From CAVYPR01 sp052145775 (GTDB lineage: Bacteria > Actinomycetota > Acidimicrobiia > Acidimicrobiales > RAAP-2), in assembly GCA_052145775.1 (NCBI GenBank), contig JBKQNY010000217.1, positions 1-8,007 of the forward strand: a stretch of 8,007 nt of DNA, read 5' to 3'. The first letter of the stretch is position 1, and each line of letters opens with the position of its first letter. The position numbers and the translations under genes were made by a program. The notes beneath the pieces are model-generated. The model was not told the DNA's origin. It made no database searches and saw only the letters and a program-made list of their open reading frames with translations. Of this stretch, positions 5,970 through 8,007 are shown one piece after another.

Positions 5970-7525
5970 CAGGCCACCTGCGTCGGCCGGCCGGCCCAGT
6001 AGGGGTCGCGCAGGACCTTCTTGTAGAGCTTCCCGTTGTCCAGGCGGGGCAGCTGCTCGACGAAGTCGTAGGAGCGCGGCCGCTTGAACCCGGCGAGGCG
6101 TTCCCCGCACCAGGCGTCCAGCTCCTCGGCCAACGCCGCTCCGGCGTCGGTGCCATCGACCGGTTGAACCACGGCCTTCACCTCCTCACCCATGTCGTCG
6201 TTGGGGATCCCGAAGACCGCCACGTCGAGGACCTTGGGGTGGGCCACCAGGACGTCCTCGATCTCCTGAGGGTAGATGTTGACACCTCCCGAGACGATCA
6301 TGAACGCCCGCCGGTCGGTGAGGTAAAGGTAGCCGTCTGCGTCCACCCGCCCCACGTCGCCGAGGGTCCGCCAGGACGGGTGCTCGGGGTGGGTGACCGA
6401 GCTGGTCTTCTCCCGGTCGCCGTGGTACTCGAAGGTGGACGCGGTGTCCTCGAAGTAGACCGTCCCGATCCCACCGGCCGGCAGTTCCCGGCCCTCGTCG
6501 TCGCAGATGTGGATCACCGCCCCGTAGCTGGGCCGGCCGACCGACCCCCGGTGCTCCAGCCACTCGGCCGAGGTGATCGACGTGCTCCCGATGTTCTCGG
6601 TGCCGGCGTAGTACTCCTCGATGATCGGGCCCCACCAGGCGATCATCTGCTCCTTCACCTCCACCGGGCACGGCGCGGCGGCATGGGTCGCCAGCCGGTG
6701 GCTGGAGAGGTCGTGGCGGGCGCGCTCCTCCTCGGGGAGCTTGAGCAGGCGGACGAACATGGTCGGCACCCACTGGCTGTGCGTGACCCGCTCCCGCTCG
6801 ATGAGGGCCAGCGCCGCCGCCGGATCGAACCGCTCCATCACCACGACCGTCCCGCCCACGCACTGCGCGGCCAGCGAGACCCGCAGCGGGGCGGCGTGGT
6901 AGAGGGGGGCCGGTGAGAGGAAGACCATGCCCTCGCCGAAGCCGTAGCGCTGCCGGCTGTGCTCGGCGATCTCCCACTCGCCCAGCGGGGAATCGGGCGC
7001 AGGCAGCGGGAACTTGATCCCCTTGGGCCGGCCGGTGGTGCCTGAGGAGTAGAGCATCACCATCCCCCGCCGATCATCCTCGACCGGTCGGGGGGCCCGA
7101 GAGGCGACGAGGGACTCGTAGTCGAGATGGCCCTCGGCCCCGCCGTCGAGCATCAGGCGGTGGCGGACCCCCGGCGTGTGCCTCAGCAGCTGACCGGCCA
7201 GACCGGAAAGCGCCCCGGTGGTCACCACCACCTCGGCCCCGCAGTCGTCAACGATGTAGGCCGCCTCCTCTGGGGTGAGATGCGAGTTGACGGCGGTCAC
7301 GTAGAGCCCCGAGCGCAGTCCGGCCCACACCACCTCGTAGTACGCGGGGTGGTTCTCCATCAGCACGGCCAGATGGTCTCCCCGCCGGAGCCCGAGATCG
7401 TCCAGGACCCCGGCCAGGCGCCGGGAACGGTCGTCGAGCTCGGCGAAGCCGATGCGCCGTCCCGAGCCGCCCATCACCACGGCAGCCCGGTCGGGAGCCG
7501 AGACGGCGAAGTCCGCGAGGTACAC
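5969..7525 (-). CDS. AMP-forming acyl-CoA synthetase (FadD-like)
   Basis: This 518-residue ANL-superfamily ligase activates a carboxylic acid via an acyl-adenylate to its CoA thioester. Motifs appear in the expected order: MLYSSGTTGRPKGIKFP (157-173) is the phosphate-binding loop, YYAGTEN (305-311) the A5 motif, TLGDVGRVDADGYLYLTDR (387-405) the ATP-ribose Asp and hinge region, NIYPQEIEDVL (416-426) the C-terminal lid, and LDNGKLYKK (495-503) contains the catalytic Lys (K499). The family usually has about 500-560 residues, so this is full length. No signal peptide or membrane segment is visible, so it should be cytoplasmic. The GTG start at 7525 is supported by GAGGGAG five bases upstream and by the family start MYLADFAVSAPDRAAVV. 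It lies 10 nt after the crotonase gene and overlaps the next gene by 1 nt. Position in the operon makes it the activating step. The acid is unknown; it is similar in style to mycobacterial FadD proteins, but I cannot assign an orthologue. Confidence 0.94.
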   Translation of the reverse strand: MYLADFAVSAPDRAAVVMGGSGRRIGFAELDDRSRRLAGVLDDLGLRRGDHLAVLMENHPAYYEVVWAGLRSGLYVTAVNSHLTPEEAAYIVDDCGAEVVVTTGALSGLAGQLLRHTPGVRHRLMLDGGAEGHLDYESLVASRAPRPVEDDRRGMVMLYSSGTTGRPKGIKFPLPAPDSPLGEWEIAEHSRQRYGFGEGMVFLSPAPLYHAAPLRVSLAAQCVGGTVVVMERFDPAAALALIERERVTHSQWVPTMFVRLLKLPEEERARHDLSSHRLATHAAAPCPVEVKEQMIAWWGPIIEEYYAGTENIGSTSITSAEWLEHRGSVGRPSYGAVIHICDDEGRELPAGGIGTVYFEDTASTFEYHGDREKTSSVTHPEHPSWRTLGDVGRVDADGYLYLTDRRAFMIVSGGVNIYPQEIEDVLVAHPKVLDVAVFGIPNDDMGEEVKAVVQPVDGTDAGAALAEELDAWCGERLAGFKRPRSYDFVEQLPRLDNGKLYKKVLRDPYWAGRPTQVA

Positions 7526-7530
7526 GATCG

Positions 7531-7537
7531 CTCCCTC
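7531..7537 (-). promoter_or_regulatory. Shine-Dalgarno of the ligase gene overlapping the upstream stop codon
   Basis: On the minus strand GAGGGAG includes the last two bases of the TGA that ends the crotonase gene (7536-7538) and lies 5 nt before the GTG at 7525. This good site decides the GTG start and suggests re-initiation by ribosomes finishing the upstream gene. Confidence 0.7.
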
Positions 7538-8007
7538 AGCGGGCCGGGAGGGGGCCCTCCACCGCGTCGGGCACGGCGAGGCGCACGGGCGGCGCGTTGC
7601 GCCAGTCGGGGATGCCGTCCTCGACCAGCGCCACGGGGTACTTGTTCTCGTGGACCTCGGCCCAGTGGGCGTGGTTCACCTGGTGCAGGCTGAAGCAAGC
7701 CTGGAGCGAGTTGTAGAAGCCCATGTTGTCCACGGTCTGGTTGACCGACTCCTTAATCAAGAGCGCGCTCACCGTGGGGAGCTCGGCGATGCGCCGGGCG
7801 TAGGCGAGGGTCTGCTCCTCCAGCTCGTCGACGGGGAACACCTTGGACACCATGCCCAGGCGGTGGGCCTCGTGGACGTCGATGGCGTCACCCGTCAGCA
7901 TCAGCTCCTTGGTCCGGCGGGGGCCGAACTCCCAGGGATGGCCGAAGTACTCGACCCCGCACATCCCCAGCCGCGTCCCCACCACGTCGGCGAAGTAGAC
8001 GTTGTCG
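7536..8007 (-). CDS. Enoyl-CoA hydratase/isomerase (crotonase) family protein, 5' end cut off
   Basis: The C-terminal 156 residues of a crotonase-fold protein are visible. The frame is open to the window edge (first full codon at 8006-8004), so the internal GTG at 7985 is not taken as the start. Seen motifs are GMCGVEYFGHPWEFGPRRTKELMLTGDAIDVHEAHRLGMVSKVFP, in which GxxxxAxEAxxxGxVxxV-type spacing is the family's C-terminal signature, then ALLIKESVNQT and the FYNSLQACFSLHQ helix that closes the trimer-forming C-terminal region. The family hydrates or isomerises enoyl-CoA esters in the cytoplasm. The position equivalent to the second catalytic Glu of classical enoyl-CoA hydratase (before the GxxxxPG loop) reads DVVG here, so the exact reaction may differ. 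It is the first visible gene of the operon, 10 nt upstream of the ligase gene. Promoter and first genes of the operon are probably right of the window. Confidence 0.88.
   Translation of the reverse strand, partial: DNVYFADVVGTRLGMCGVEYFGHPWEFGPRRTKELMLTGDAIDVHEAHRLGMVSKVFPVDELEEQTLAYARRIAELPTVSALLIKESVNQTVDNMGFYNSLQACFSLHQVNHAHWAEVHENKYPVALVEDGIPDWRNAPPVRLAVPDAVEGPLPAR

Noticed and set aside
4950..6110. Start of the short ACAD 47 codons upstream of 5969.
   Set aside because: The extension overlaps the 3' end of the ligase coding sequence and is Arg/Ala/Pro-rich. ATG 5969 has a Shine-Dalgarno and the family's MDLNLSEEQ start.
3790..6156. A 788-residue leftward protein ending in the ACAD.
   Set aside because: The N-terminal half is the wrong frame of the 339-residue ACAD and of the end of the ligase gene. 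Family homology starts at the ATG at 4950.
7127..7693. Rightward 188-codon open frame across the ligase/crotonase junction.
   Set aside because: It is the antisense shadow of two well-supported genes and matches no family I know.
1..8007. Search for CRISPR repeats, IS ends, tRNA or rRNA, phage genes or riboswitches.
   Set aside because: No regularly spaced repeats, transposase motifs, tRNA-like cloverleaf or conserved RNA elements were found by eye on either strand. Nearly all sequence is accounted for by acyl-CoA metabolism genes.

Overview
The window is very GC-rich, with wobble positions almost all G or C, GTG starts and tightly packed genes. It carries a luciferase-like (probably F420-dependent) oxidoreductase and several FadE-type acyl-CoA dehydrogenases (ACADs). 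Together these point to an actinobacterium with a large acyl-CoA catabolic repertoire, such as an Acidimicrobiia-like or mycobacterial-type lineage. No taxonomic marker is present, so the assignment is inference.

Layout, left to right. (1) The 3' part of a luciferase-like oxidoreductase gene on + (2-835) converges, with a 6-nt gap, on (2) a 360-residue ACAD-like gene on - (842-1924). (3) Only 39 nt separate this from a divergent 398-residue ACAD on + (1964-3160). (4) A small VOC/glyoxalase-fold gene follows on + (3247-3618), with noticeably different codon usage. (5) A gene-free stretch of 171 nt (3619-3789) contains several inverted repeats, including a strong hairpin just past the end of the next operon. 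(6) A four-gene operon on - runs from the right edge to 3790: enoyl-CoA hydratase/isomerase (5' part cut off), AMP-forming acyl-CoA synthetase, a 339-residue ACAD-like subunit and a 386-residue ACAD. The ligase/ACAD and ACAD/ACAD junctions are both 1-nt TGATG overlaps.

Working model (inference): the operon encodes activation of a carboxylic acid to its CoA thioester (ligase), alpha,beta-dehydrogenation by a two-subunit ACAD, and hydration by the crotonase-family protein. These are the first steps of a beta-oxidation-like pathway. The divergent ACADs look like a second alpha/beta pair. In both pairs one partner keeps the FAD/substrate motifs (EPxxGSD and a helix-G Glu), while the other is shorter and lacks them. 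This is the architecture known from the heteromeric FadE enzymes of actinobacterial steroid side-chain degradation. Thiolase and hydroxyacyl-CoA dehydrogenase are not in the window, and the substrate cannot be read from the sequence. I found no rRNA, tRNA, CRISPR, IS element or phage gene, and nothing that I would call a new type of system. The points of interest are the paired ACADs, the compact divergent promoter and the unusual VOC gene.
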